Shown here in pieces: positions 21,899-33,164 of a DNA stretch of 64,000 bases. Made by a program: the position numbers and the translations under genes. Numbering within the stretch: the stretch's first letter is position 1; every line of letters begins with the position of its first letter. The DNA is from Catonia carolina (taxonomy: Eukaryota; Arthropoda; Insecta; Hemiptera; Achilidae): positions 12,669,541-12,733,540 of the forward strand of contig JAQMRL010000008.1 of assembly GCA_035578175.1 (NCBI GenBank). Reading direction: 5' to 3'. The notes below the pieces were generated by a model that was given only the letters and a program-made list of their open reading frames with translations, was not told where the DNA came from and made no database searches.

Positions 21899-23773
21899 AT
21901 ATTTTCGGATTTGTGAAAGGCACAAATAGTGTGAAAGAAATAAAAATTCGTTGAGTAACGCTCTCTAATGATTATTTTCTTGTTGATTTAGGAACTGTTC
22001 GTGAACTCAAAACGTATAATAAAAATATACACGTTCTGCGCCAATAGTGTAAAACTCCAATCAGCAATTCATTCCTCCTTAAGAAACGTTAGAAAAATCG
22101 TTGAGCATTGCTCTCTGTTTATTATTGCTATAGTCAAAATTCAAGCACAAAAATTTTAATAATTCTTAGAAATAAAACCGTGCGTATTTATGTACTACGC
22201 TTATGTTATTTAAGGAAGATGTTGGTTTGAACATTAAATTTAATAAACTCTTATCAGATTATATTTTTTGTACGATAAGTAAGATTAAATTTGTACGTTC
22301 TTTCATAACGACTTTGATAACATCCTTTCTTACAAATCTGATTTTTTAAATTACTTAAAATTAGGTAAATAATGAGGTGTTAAATACTCGGCACAATTAA
22401 TTTGAGTTTTTAGATCATTAGGGTAGAAGTTAGTTCAAACATTTACAAGTTATCTGAAATAAACTGAAAAGTTAATTGGGTTACATTTTTTGGTTTGTAA
22501 CCGTATGTTTCAGTAGAAAAGTCATTTGATGAGCAAAGCAGGCCTTCTAAAAAAATTTCACTTCGCACCTTGCAAATGCGTCTTTAATATATTCACACTG
22601 CAAGGTCTAACGGTATAAAAATCTACTGTCATATGAAGAAGGTCTAAAAGTGTTTATTTCACCAGTACTTCTTATGTTGTTATAATGTTTTAGTCGAAAA
22701 TTGCTTCATTCTTGAAGAAAACAGAAGTATTATTTTAGCCGTGGAAGTAGCAGTTGAAATTTAAAAATATTTAACAGTTTAATGTTTCATATAGGCAATA
22801 TTAATTTTCGCATCATAAAATAAAATAATGAAAAGAACTGCGAATAAGCGCGGAGAAATGTCAAAAATATTGCCTAGAAATTTTTCACATCGTTAACCGT
22901 TTTTAGTGTGACTGATTGTCGTTAAAAGGGCACAATTTCTATTTTGCTCTTACTAGGTATTGTTCAAGTATATTGTAAATTTCAGTTTGGTAATGCCGGC
23001 GATTCTACTGACGATTACTTGACAAAAAAAAACTTTAGAGACGTCCTTATTTGAATAAACTTTAATATACAATGAAAAAATCACAATGTGTTACGTTCGT
23101 ATAGTAGTGTTTGCATGGTAGCCGAGAAAATAATGTCTTAAATTTAAGCAAGCTTGTATGTGTAAACGCAATCTATTCTTGTGCTTCCTTTTTAAGAATT
23201 TTAATTTTTCATACTGTGAAAAGCAGTATAAATATACTGCTGTTTCATACAATTAACCATAATCATTCCGTACTCGGAAGACCTTAACAAGTTTAAAAAT
23301 GTTTTTGGTAGGCGTTTTAATTCTGGAAAGTATAGCATTTCAGTAGACGTTATTGTTTAATATTCGGCCGTATCGTTAACTGGGCGGTGACAATGGGTGG
23401 ATTTATGTAAAAATGTAAGTCGACGTCACGCGCAGGAACAGTACCGGACCAATCAGGAAGCTCGATACTGACAAATGACGTAATACTGATTAAGACGTTT
23501 TCATTGGTCGATATCGGATGACGTAGTGAACTATAATGAGCCTTCTGATTGGACAATATTGACCAATCAAAGTGACGCCTAAGAAGACATCTGATTGGTT
23601 AGGTTTGGAGATTTTTCATTGGTTAAAAATACTACACTCTGATTGGTCCTATATTATATCTGCCTTTGACGTCACACGCGCGTTGCCGTCATTGTAGGCC
23701 GCCTTACTTGCAAGACCTAAATAATTATTTTTTTTACTGTACATCAGTTCTATTATATTTTAGTAGTATATTT
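21899..23773 (+). repeat. S tandem repeat, unit 1 (~1.88 kb)
   Basis: Starts ATATTTTCGGAT-TGT-AAAG-CACAAATAGT and ends TTTTAGTAGTATATTT. The same unit repeats at 24590, 26629 and 34394 at about 95-98% by eye. It contains a reversed module-M relative and a CCAAT/CRE array near its 3' side. No coding ORF. Confidence 0.85.
23449..23646 (+). promoter_or_regulatory. CCAAT/CRE array in S unit 1
   Basis: CCAAT pentamers start at 23449(+), 23503(-), 23548(-), 23563(+), 23594(-), 23618(-) and 23642(-). They sit with CGACGTCACG, ATGACGTAAT, ATGACGTAG, GTGACGCC and TTTGACGTCACA. The spacings 54-45-15-31-24-24 are the R-array spacings read backwards (24-23-31-15-46-55). Confidence 0.6.
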
Positions 23774-24589
23774 TGACACTTATTGCTAAGGTCCGTTTCG
23801 GGATCTAGGTTATTAAATAATTCATACGCTAAAGTTTACAAATTACAAATATTTATTAGACTAAAAGATTACAAAATAAATGATTAAACTAATTATAATT
23901 AAATAACACAATAAATGATTTAATAATTCACTTAAACTTGATAATAAACAATAAATAACTTACAATCACTTTTATAGCTTAAACAGACATACAAAACATA
24001 GAAATTGAATTCACATTAACTTTACCCATTAACTTTATAATACACTCACAAAAGGCTTTACACAATAGACTCACAGACAGTGTTAGAATCGTCGACTGAC
24101 ACAATGTTCGGTACGCGCCTGCCTACGTCCGTTGGACATTCGTCAAAGATCAAACGATTACTGACTGACCGCACTCGGGGGTCTCTTTTTATACCTACTC
24201 ATTCATAAAGATTGTTCCAGAATAAAGCAGTGAAATCTACTCAAGTAAAAAAATAATAACTCTGTATTAATGAATGCTAGAAAAATCCTTTTGTTAACAA
24301 GTCAACTACTGTAAATAGAAAACGTAAACAACCTCATAAACAACTTCATAAAAATAGCTGTACACAATAGTATACCTGAAATTTTATAATAGGCGTACTA
24401 CACGATAGTTTTTACAACTATTGTGAATAGACACACCTTTATGGTCGTCATTGTAAAATTGTCATTCACAATTGATATATTATTATTTCTTTATTACTCT
24501 CTCTTGTTGTAACTATTATTTCACACTCTACACTATTTCATGAATGGATTTCTGGAACATTCGTGATCCGTCTGGTCGATTCTGTTACA
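23774..24589 (-). mobile_element. solo LTR (816 bp) inserted at an S-unit boundary
   Basis: Plus-strand ends are TGACAC...GTTACA, flanked by a perfect 6-bp duplication ATATTT (23768-23773 and 24590-24595). The other S-S junctions show the uninterrupted site AGTATATTTTCGG. No coding capacity. Minus-strand reading puts AATAAAT signals near the 3' end and TATA-like sequence mid-way, so minus orientation is preferred but not certain. Confidence 0.75.
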
Positions 24590-25761
24590 ATATTTTCGGA
24601 TATGTTAAAGACACAAATAGTTCGAAAGAACTCTCTAATGATTATTTCTTTGTTGATTTAGGAACTGATAGTTAACTCAAAACGTATAATAAAAATATAC
24701 ACGTTCTGCACCAATAGTGTAAAACTCCAATCAGCAATACATTCCTCCTTAAAAACCGTTAGAAAAATCGTTGTGCATTGCTCTCTGTTTATTTTTGCTA
24801 TAGTCAAAATTCAAGCAAAAAAATTATAATGATTCTTAGAAATAAAACCGTACGTATTGATGTACTACGCCTATGTTATTTAAGGAAGATGTTGGTTTGA
24901 ACATTAAATTTAATAAACTCTTATCAGATTATATTTTTTGTACGATTAGTAAGATTAAATTTGTACGTTCTTTCATAACGACTTTGATAACATCCTTTCT
25001 TACAAATCTGATTTTTTAAATTACTTAAAATTAGGTAAATAATGAGATGTTAAATACTCGGCACAATTAATTTGAGTTTTTAGATCATTAGGGTAGAAGT
25101 TAGTTCAAACATTTACAAGTTATCTGAAATAAACTGAAAAGTTAATTGGGTTACATTTTTTGGTTTGTAACCGTATGTTTCAGTAGAAAAGTCATTTGAT
25201 GAGCAAAGCAGGCCTTCTAAAAAATTTTCACTTCGCACCTTGCAAATGCGTCTTTAATATATTCACACTGCAAGGTCTAACGGTTTAAAAATCTACTGTC
25301 ATATGAAGAAGGTCTAAAAGTGTTTATTTTACCAGTACTTCTTATGTTGTTATAATGTTTTAGTCGAAAATTCCTTCATTCTTGAAGAAAACGGAAGTAT
25401 TATTTTAGCCGTGGAAGTAGCAGTTGAAATTTAAAAAATATTTAACAGTTTAATGTTTATAGGCAATACTAATTTCCGCATCATAAAATAAAATAATGAA
25501 AAGAACTGCGAATAAGCGCGGAGAAATGTCAAAAATATTGCCTAGAAATTTTTCATATCGTTAACCGTTTTTAGTGTGACTGATTGTCGTTAAAAGGGAA
25601 CAATTTGTATTTTGCTCTTACTAGGTATTGTTCAAGTATATTGTAAATTTCAGTTTGGTAATGCCGGCGATTCTACTGACGATTACTTGACAAAAAAAAC
25701 TTTAGAGACGTCCTTATTTGAATAAACTTTAATATACAATGAAAAAATCACAATGTGTTAC

Positions 25762-26149
25762 GTTCGTATAGTAGTGTTTGCATGGTAGCCGAGAAAATAA
25801 TGTCTTAAATTTAAGCAAGCTTGTGTGTGTAAACGCAATCTATTCTTGTGCTTCTTTTTTGTGAATTTTATTTTTTCGTACTGTGAAAAGCAGTATAAAT
25901 ATACTGCTGTTTCATACAATTAACCATAATCATTCCGTACTCGGAAGACCTTAACGTTCGTATAGTAGTGTTTGCATGGTAGCCGAGAAAATAATGTCTT
26001 AAATTTAAGCAAGCTTGTATGTGTAAATGCAATCTATTCTTGTGCTTCCTTTTTCTGAATTTTAATTTTTCATACTGTGAAAAGCAGTATAAATATACTG
26101 CTGTTTCATACAATTAACCATAATCATTCCGTACTCGGAAGACCTTAAC
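25762..26149 (+). repeat. 194-bp tandem duplication inside S unit 2
   Basis: The block from GTTCGTATAGTAGTGTTTGC to the GGAAGACCTTAAC end occurs twice in a row (25762-25955, 25956-26149). It is single-copy in units 1 and 3. An 81-codon ORF spanning it is an accident of the duplication. Confidence 0.9.
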
Positions 26150-26308
26150 AAGTTTAAAAATGTTTTGGTAGGCGTTTTAATTCTGGAAAGTATAGCATTT
26201 CAGTAGACGTTATTGTTTAATATTCGGCCGTATCGTTAACTAGGCGGTAACATTGGGCGGATATATGTAAAAATGTAAGTCGACGTCACGCGCAGGAACA
26301 GTACCGGA

Positions 26309-26506
26309 CCAATCAGGAAGCTCGATACTGACAAATGACGTAATACTGATTGAGACGTTTTCATTGGTCGATATCGGATGACGTAGTGAACTATAATGAG
26401 CCTTCTGATTGGACAATATTAACCAATCAAAGTGACGCCTAAGAAGACATCTGATTGGTTAGGTTTGGAGATTTTTCATTGGTTAAAAATACTACACTCT
26501 GATTGG
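26309..26506 (+). promoter_or_regulatory. CCAAT/CRE array in S unit 2
   Basis: All seven CCAAT pentamers and the TGACG elements of S unit 1 are kept at the same spacing. Confidence 0.6.
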
Positions 26507-26628
26507 TCCTATATTATATCTGCCTTTGACGTCACACGCGCGTTGCCGTCATTGTAGGCCGCCTTACTTGCAAGACCTAAATAATTATTTTTTTCTACTG
26601 TACATCAGTTCTATTATATTTTAGTAGC

Positions 26629-27273
26629 ATATTTTCGGATATGTTAAAGACACAAATAGTGCGAAAGAAATAAAAATTCGTTAAGTAACGCTCTCTAATG
26701 ATTATTTCTTTATTGATTTAGGAACTGATAGTTAATTTAAAACGTATAATAAAAATATACACATTATGCGCCAATAGTGTAAAACTCCAATCAGCAATTC
26801 ATTCCTCCTTAAAAAACGTTAGAAAAATCGTTGTGCATTGCTCTCTGTTTATTTTTGCTATAGTCAAAATTCAAGCACAAAAATTATAATAATTCTTAGA
26901 AATAAAACCGTGCGTATTTATGTACTACGCTTATGTTATTTAAGGAAGATGTTGGTTTGAACATTAAATTTAATAAACTCTTATCAGATTATATTTTTTG
27001 TACGATAAGTAAGATTAAATTTGTACGTTCTTTCATAACGACTTTGATAACATCCTTTCTTACAAATCTGATTTTTTAAATTACCTAAAATTAGGTACAT
27101 AATGAGATGTTAAATACTCGGCACAATTAATTTGAGTTTTTAGATCATTAGGGTAGAAGTTAGTTCAAACATTTACAAGTTATCTGAAATAAACTGAAAA
27201 GTTAATTGGGTTACATTTTTTGGTTTGTAATCGTATGTTTCAGTAGAAAAGTCATTTGATGAGCAAAGCAGGC
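26629..27273 (+). repeat. S tandem repeat, unit 3, part left of the BEL insertion
   Basis: Continues at 33165-34393. Removing the BEL element and one TSD copy rebuilds GCAAAGCAGGCCTTCTAAAA as in units 1, 2 and 4. Confidence 0.9.
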
Positions 27274-28082
27274 TGTTAAGGCACATCGCACCCCCGTTAA
27301 GTAATTCGTATTTCCCCGCTTTTGTTATCGTCGTTAAATACACTGATTTTGTATTAATAACCTTATTCCCGCCTCTTCCTGCATATTTGTCTTGATTTCC
27401 GTGGTGATCTCAGTTCATGACGTAATCCTTCTCCCTCTACTCACATTCCTATCTTCCCGGTTAGCACACTCACTGATTGGATTCTGCAGCATGTAGACTG
27501 TTCGTGCGACCGCTCCGCCGGCCATCCTATGGCGTCGCTTCTGCAATTGTCGATATTCTTCGTTCGTTTCGGATGTACCATACATCATTTTCAAGTGTGT
27601 TTTTACTTATGTGTGTAATTTGTAATCATTTACAATTGTTCTTGTTTTCGTATCAAACATTAAAGTTACAGTGTGAGTCGAACCCCGGACACGTGTCGCG
27701 TGGACGCCTTTTCTACACTTCAGACTATTCAACAGGTAAGCGAATTAGTCTATTTTGTTGTATACTTTCTAATTTTGTGTTTGTGCTAATCAGTGATGTC
27801 CTGCTGTTCCTGCAGTTACTTATCGTTTTACCTTTGTCTCCCTCAGTGTATTTTCCATCGTTGTATTTTGCTTATTCAGTCGTTTCGCCGTTGGTTTCTG
27901 GCGCCATTAAATGAAACTAGGTCCTCCGGAATTAGTCGTTTATACTTCAGTTTACATTAATCTGCCATGTGTCGTGCATAGTGGGTTGATGTCCTACAGT
28001 TACAAGTCGGCTTACCGCATCATTCGTTTAATCCAATTTATTTTGGGTTATTTTCAAATCTCCTGCCATCAAGGCGCTAACA
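27274..28082 (+). repeat. BEL element 5' LTR
   Basis: 809 bp, TG...CA. It contains a consensus-like splice donor (ACAG|GTAAGC at 27736), two pyrimidine-rich AG sites (27815, 27846) and an ATTAAA at 27659. Confidence 0.9.
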
Positions 28083-28084
28083 TT

Positions 28085-28103
28085 TTGGTCCTCCGGGCCG
28101 GAT
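28085..28103 (+). promoter_or_regulatory. candidate primer-binding site
   Basis: TTGGTCCTCCGGGCCGGAT lies two bases after the LTR. From memory it resembles the complement of an insect tRNA-Tyr 3' end with about two mismatches. The tRNA identity needs checking. Confidence 0.5.
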
Positions 28104-28711
28104 ATTTATCAGTGCATATTTGGAAATACAATCTATTGTCTTAATTCTTGCAATCGTCAACAATTTCAGTATTTTGTTTAATTCGTTGTTGCATGGTGTT
28201 ACATACATTCATCGTGTCATTTACTGTGTTTCGTATCTTACATGTGTTCAATATATTAATAAAAACATTAATAAAAATATTAATATTAAAAACAATTTCA
28301 TTTATTCAGTTAAAAAATACGGGGTTAAGTTGCATAACAAATGCAATGTATTATCAGTCTTGTGACGCTTTCATTCAATACAACAAGTTCCAACCAACGC
28401 TTTGCTGACGTCACAGTAGATCGGTTAGTGCTGTATCTTTCGACACGGCCAGAATTTGGCCAGAGTCGCCATTGTTTTCCTTCGCTCTTGTTAACTGGTT
28501 CGCGCAGCTTACAGCGCATGCGTGCCCTCTCTCTCATTCGCTCTCTCTCGTGCTGTCCATCGATACTGGTAGCGCTGAGAGAGTCACTTCACTCGCATCG
28601 TCTGCAGCGTATACATCTCAGTTGCAACTAACCTAGATTCAATAAACAGCTGTGTTTTGTTTACATTCTATTATTTGTTTTCACTCGTTGTTTTCGTTCA
28701 TTAGTTTCAAC

Positions 28712-31700
28712 ATGGACGATTTACAATCTTTAATCAAAAAACGCAACGTTGTTAATAATCATCTTTCTCGTTTTAATAATTTTCTTCAATCTGACGTTGA
28801 AGTTAACCAAGTCAAATTACGACTTGACAAATTCTTAGATCTCTGGTGTGACTTTGAACAGATACAAACGAACATCGAATTACTTCAGCCCGAAACAGAT
28901 TTCGAATCAGAACGCACTGCTTTCGAAACTCAGTATTTCCAGTTAATTGATCGTGCCCAGAAATTAATTGAATCTCTGGACAATACAGTCGTTTTACCAA
29001 ATCAAGTCAAGTCTTCTAATTCGCAATTAATACAATTACCTCGAATTCGCCTACCTTCATTTGACGGGGATGTTGCGAAATTCCAGAATTTCATCAGCTT
29101 GTTCAATGATTTAATTCACAATAATTCTGAGTTATCATTTGTTCAAAAACTTCATTATTTGAGGTGCTCATTAGTCGATGAACCACTCCGTCTAATAGAA
29201 CACCTGCCTCTCTCGCCTGAAAATTATACGTTAGCGTACAATTTAATTGTTGAGCGCTACTCCAACTCAAGGCGCATAGCAAATGTTCACTTAAATCAGA
29301 TATTCAATTTCGTTAAATCTGACACTCCGTCCTATCAATCGTTAAAAGGTTTTCTTAATACCCATGAAGCATCAATCGGAGCCTTACGTCTGCTAAATAT
29401 AAATTTACTTGAATATTTACTTTTTGAGATAGCCTATTCTAATTTGGATCCTGTAACAAAGCAAGCGTTCGAGGATTCAAATCCTAATTCTGCCGTGCCT
29501 ACATACGAGGCCTTAATGTCATTCGTTACCGCTAAAATGCATTCTTTTGAACTCTCGAATTCTTCTCAACCTACAGATAACGCTAGTTCTTCGCACTCCA
29601 GCGATTCAAACCTCGATCAACCGGACTCAGCTAACCCGGTAACCGATAATTTCAATTCTGTACACATTAATCGTAATTCTGTTTCACCGTCTTCTGTTTC
29701 TCACAATATACCTTCGTTTTTCGTCAAATCAAATTCACTCAAATGTCTGTCGTGCGGATCTCACTTTCATTCAATTCACAACTGTAGTGAATTTCTTGCA
29801 CAAAATGTAGATAATCGCTACAAAATTATTTCTCGTCTTAAACTTTGTTTTGCCTGCTTCGGGCGACACGATCGCCGCAATTGTAGCTCAAATAAACATT
29901 GTCGTATCTGCCAGTCAAAATCGCACAATACGTTGCTGCATATTGATCGCAGCCCTCAAAAATCTAATTCGTCCACCGCTTCTGTTGTTAATTCGCATAA
30001 TTCGCCAACTGCTAGTCCGTATCATCCTGCCGTACATCCGGACACCGATTCACCGGCTACTGGATGCCTACTTGTAAATTCTTCGCCGCCGATTCAAGCT
30101 AATACTATCGCAACTCCGCCAATTAATTCTTGCGCTACCTGCTGTGTTGATAAGCCGGTAGTTACTTCAAATTCGTCGTCCTCGTCCATTATTGTTAACC
30201 AACCTGCCGATTATTCACTTTCATGTCGACTTAACGGCCAAACTGCGCTGCTAGGTACTGCTATCGTTCATGCTGTCGATTCATCCGGCAAAATCGTTCC
30301 GCTTCGCGCTGTGATCGACAATGGATCTCAGTCCAGCATCTTAACATACAACGCCGCTCGTTCACTGCAACTAGACATCGTTCCTACTTCTAAACGCCTG
30401 CAAGGCATTTCAGCCGAAGTCACCTCAGTTAAAGGTATTACAAATTTTACAATTCTGTCGCCGCAAAATTCTAACTTTCGCCTTCCGCTTCAGGCTACTG
30501 TTATTAGCAAAATATCAGACCGCCTACCTGCTTCTCGAATTCATAAGTCAGTCGGTGAACAGTTTTCACAACATCTGCTAGCTGATTTTCGCTTCCGCAG
30601 CCCCAATTCAGTAGATTTACTGCTTGGCGCTGATTGTTTTTCAGAAATTCTCGATTTTAGTAAAACGCCTTTAATTAAAGGTACTCCATCCGCTTTATCA
30701 ACTGTATTTGGTTATGTAGTATTCGGAAAATTGCCCGAACTACAACCACTTAGTTCTGCTTCAAGTAACGATTCGCTCTTAACATCTGTTTTCGCTAACA
30801 ACGCTCAAGTCTCGTCGCCTGCTACTGATGTTAATCTCACATCGCCTGCTGTTCAAAATCACTCGTCAAATAAAAATTCATCTTCGCTTCAAATTATCGT
30901 CGCTGACCAACAAACTATCGTTCCTGCTAAGTCATCAATCAACCTCGATGTCACCTCAAACCCTGTAATCAGTGAATCTATCGCTTCTATCGTCCAGCCG
31001 CCTAGCTGCCTACTCGCTTCGCCTGTATTCAACAATAATTCGAATCACGCCGCTGTTTCAACTAATCGCCCTTCTGCTTCAACTAATCGTCTTCACCATA
31101 CTTCTGTCTCTTCGCCTTCAAATCGTTTCACCGCTTCGTCCGAGATCATCGCTATTGATCCTCGTCTCGCTTCGTCTACTGACTCCGCCAGTATCTCGAC
31201 CGATCTTGCTGCTGGTAATACGCCAATTCGTCGCTTCAACTCTGCGCCTCGCTTCAAGTCAACGCCTCGCTTCAATTCTGCGCTGAAGGCCTCCACCGAG
31301 TCGTCTTCAGTCAATTCTTCGCCAAACCGCTTCGCATCTCGCTGCATCATCGCTAATTCGCCAATAAAACCTACTACGTTCGCCTCAGTCGATTCTACGG
31401 CTAACCAACTCATCTCAAATCATCGCTTCTCGTCGTCTCTCGCAAACACTCTCGATCAACCGCTGCAAGTCGCTTCGCTAAAGGGCAACCGGCCCTCCTC
31501 AGTCGTTTCATGTTCTGCTAGCTCTCTTCGCACGCCTTTAGCCCCTCTTGGCGGGCGGGGCCCCAATCGTCGTACACATTATTCACAACCGGTGAATAAT
31601 TGTAATTTCAACTCTCTTCGCTCGTTCAATGCTTGGTGTGATCTTCGCAACTCTCGCTCGTCGTCTCAACCTCAATCACGGATTCACTCACAACTGGTTA

Positions 31701-31807
31701 GTGAAGTTCGCCGTACCGCAACTCTCGATTCTCGCCAACATTGTTCGCCTGCTCGTCAATTCGTTTCGCAACCCGCTTATCAGTTAGCTCTGCCTTTGGG
31801 CAACTAA
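28712..31807 (+). CDS. BEL/Pao Gag-protease polyprotein (1031 aa from Met-Asp-Asp)
   Basis: I chose the ATG at 28712 (CAACATGG, protein MDDLQSL...) over an upstream one, because BEL Gags begin with such a charged helix. Order in the 28652-based frame: Gag core (DUF1759-like, about 100-300, with LPSFDGDVAKFQNFISLF and LHYLRCSLVDEPLRLIEHL), then three zinc knuckles at about 365-430 (CLSCGSHFHSIHNC, CFACFGRHDRRNC, CRICQSKSHNTLLH). A retropepsin-like domain (DUF1758-like) follows with AVIDNGSQSSI and LLLGADCF. After about residue 700 the protein becomes a Ser/Pro/Ala-rich tail of about 330 residues, where RT would be expected. The usual D-S/T-G of the protease is D-N-G. RT, RNase H and integrase are absent although the ORF is intact. 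Confidence 0.85.
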   Translation: MDDLQSLIKKRNVVNNHLSRFNNFLQSDVEVNQVKLRLDKFLDLWCDFEQIQTNIELLQPETDFESERTAFETQYFQLIDRAQKLIESLDNTVVLPNQVKSSNSQLIQLPRIRLPSFDGDVAKFQNFISLFNDLIHNNSELSFVQKLHYLRCSLVDEPLRLIEHLPLSPENYTLAYNLIVERYSNSRRIANVHLNQIFNFVKSDTPSYQSLKGFLNTHEASIGALRLLNINLLEYLLFEIAYSNLDPVTKQAFEDSNPNSAVPTYEALMSFVTAKMHSFELSNSSQPTDNASSSHSSDSNLDQPDSANPVTDNFNSVHINRNSVSPSSVSHNIPSFFVKSNSLKCLSCGSHFHSIHNCSEFLAQNVDNRYKIISRLKLCFACFGRHDRRNCSSNKHCRICQSKSHNTLLHIDRSPQKSNSSTASVVNSHNSPTASPYHPAVHPDTDSPATGCLLVNSSPPIQANTIATPPINSCATCCVDKPVVTSNSSSSSIIVNQPADYSLSCRLNGQTALLGTAIVHAVDSSGKIVPLRAVIDNGSQSSILTYNAARSLQLDIVPTSKRLQGISAEVTSVKGITNFTILSPQNSNFRLPLQATVISKISDRLPASRIHKSVGEQFSQHLLADFRFRSPNSVDLLLGADCFSEILDFSKTPLIKGTPSALSTVFGYVVFGKLPELQPLSSASSNDSLLTSVFANNAQVSSPATDVNLTSPAVQNHSSNKNSSSLQIIVADQQTIVPAKSSINLDVTSNPVISESIASIVQPPSCLLASPVFNNNSNHAAVSTNRPSASTNRLHHTSVSSPSNRFTASSEIIAIDPRLASSTDSASISTDLAAGNTPIRRFNSAPRFKSTPRFNSALKASTESSSVNSSPNRFASRCIIANSPIKPTTFASVDSTANQLISNHRFSSSLANTLDQPLQVASLKGNRPSSVVSCSASSLRTPLAPLGGRGPNRRTHYSQPVNNCNFNSLRSFNAWCDLRNSRSSSQPQSRIHSQLVSEVRRTATLDSRQHCSPARQFVSQPAYQLALPLGN

Positions 31808-32136
31808 CTTCTCCGCCGTTCTCACTTCGTTTCACGCTCAACTCATCTCCATTCGTTTTGTTCTTCGTTCATTTTCGTTCTTCGTTTGTTTTCTTCGTTT
31901 GCCGTCTTCTTTCTTCGATTTTTCTTCTGCGTCGCTTCTGGTTGTCAACCCTTGTTGGCAATCACATCAAGATCGTTCCGTTACTCGTTGGCTTCCGCGC
32001 AAGCCGTGGAAGATGTTCCGTTCGTCGTTGGCCGGGCAAACCCGTGCGTTTGTCACGCCACCTCAAGATGCTCCGTTCTTCGCTTCATTCGATTCTTCTT
32101 CGTCGTCTTCTTTGCTTCGTACTCTTCGTTTGCTAC

Positions 32137-32310
32137 GTTTTCCGCTCCCTGATTGGTTCAGGGCGGGCGGCTTCGTTCTTCGACCTCTTCCTGCGTTTTC
32201 CGCTCCCTGATTGGTTCAGGGCGGGCGGCTTCGTTCTTCGACCTCTTCCTGAGTTTTCCGCTCCCTGGTTGGTTCAGGGCGGGCGGCTTCGTTCTTCGAT
32301 CTTCTCTGCT
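32137..32310 (+). repeat. three 58-bp tandem repeats before the 3' LTR
   Basis: Units start at 32137, 32195 and 32253 (GTTTTCCGCTCCCTG...). Each carries a GGGCGGGCGG block like the purine-rich tract next to the 3' LTR. Confidence 0.9.
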
Positions 32311-32344
32311 AGTTTTGTTTCTGTAAATCGCTTTCATCGATTTA

Positions 32345-32355
32345 GGCGGGCGGTA
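32345..32355 (+). promoter_or_regulatory. polypurine-tract-like sequence of the BEL element
   Basis: GGCGGGCGGTA directly before the 3' LTR. It is G-rich and only loosely a polypurine tract. Confidence 0.45.
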
Positions 32356-33164
32356 TGTTAAGGCACATCGCACCCCCGTTAAGTAATTCGTATTTCCCCG
32401 CTTTTGTTATCGTCGTTAAATACACTGATTTTGTATTAATAACCTTATTCCCGCCTCTTCCTGCATATTTGTCTTGATTTCCGTGGTGATCTCAGTTCAT
32501 GACGTAATCCTTCTCCCTCTACTCACATTCCTATCTTCCCGGTTAGCACACTCACTGATTGGATTCTGCAGCATGTAGACTGTTCGTGCGACCGCTCCGC
32601 CGGCCATCCTATGGCGTCGCTTCTGCAATTGTCGATATTCTTCGTTCGTTTCGGATGTACCATACATCATTTTCAAGTGTGTTTTTACTTATGTGTGTAA
32701 TTTGTAATCATTTACAATTGTTCTTGTTTTCGTATCAAACATTAAAGTTACAGTGTGAGTCGAACCCCGGACACGTGTCGCGTGGACGCCTTTTCTACAC
32801 TTCAGACTATTCAACAGGTAAGCGAATTAGTCTATTTTGTTGTATACTTTCTAATTTTGTGTTTGTGCTAATCAGTGATGTCCTGCTGTTCCTGCAGTTA
32901 CTTATCGTTTTACCTTTGTCTCCCTCAGTGTATTTTCCATCGTTGTATTTTGCTTATTCAGTCGTTTCGCCGTTGGTTTCTGGCGCCATTAAATGAAACT
33001 AGGTCCTCCGGAATTAGTCGTTTATACTTCAGTTTACATTAATCTGCCATGTGTCGTGCATAGTGGGTTGATGTCCTACAGTTACAAGTCGGCTTACCGC
33101 ATCATTCGTTTAATCCAATTTATTTTGGGTTATTTTCAAATCTCCTGCCATCAAGGCGCTAACA
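32356..33164 (+). repeat. BEL element 3' LTR
   Basis: Same length and same sequence by eye as the 5' LTR, followed by the CAGGC duplication and the rest of S unit 3. Confidence 0.9.

Larger units (their letters stand above)
24590..26628 (+). repeat. S tandem repeat, unit 2 (~2.04 kb)
   Basis: Full unit, lengthened by an internal ~194-bp tandem duplication. It lacks the AAATAAAAATTCGTT segment just after the start that other units have. Confidence 0.85.
27274..33164 (+). mobile_element. BEL/Pao-type LTR retrotransposon lacking RT and integrase
   Basis: Two 809-bp LTRs (27274-28082, 32356-33164) beginning TGTTAAGG and ending GCTAACA, with a 5-bp TSD CAGGC on both sides (27269-27273, 33165-33169). 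The internal region is 4273 bp and has a single long gag-protease ORF. The LTRs look identical by reading and the 145-codon ORF in each is identical, so insertion was recent. It therefore moved recently, probably using RT and integrase from a relative. Confidence 0.9.

Noticed and set aside
27477..27914. 145-codon ORF in both BEL LTRs
   Set aside because: It is identical only because the LTRs are identical. It crosses a splice-donor-like site and has no recognisable domain.
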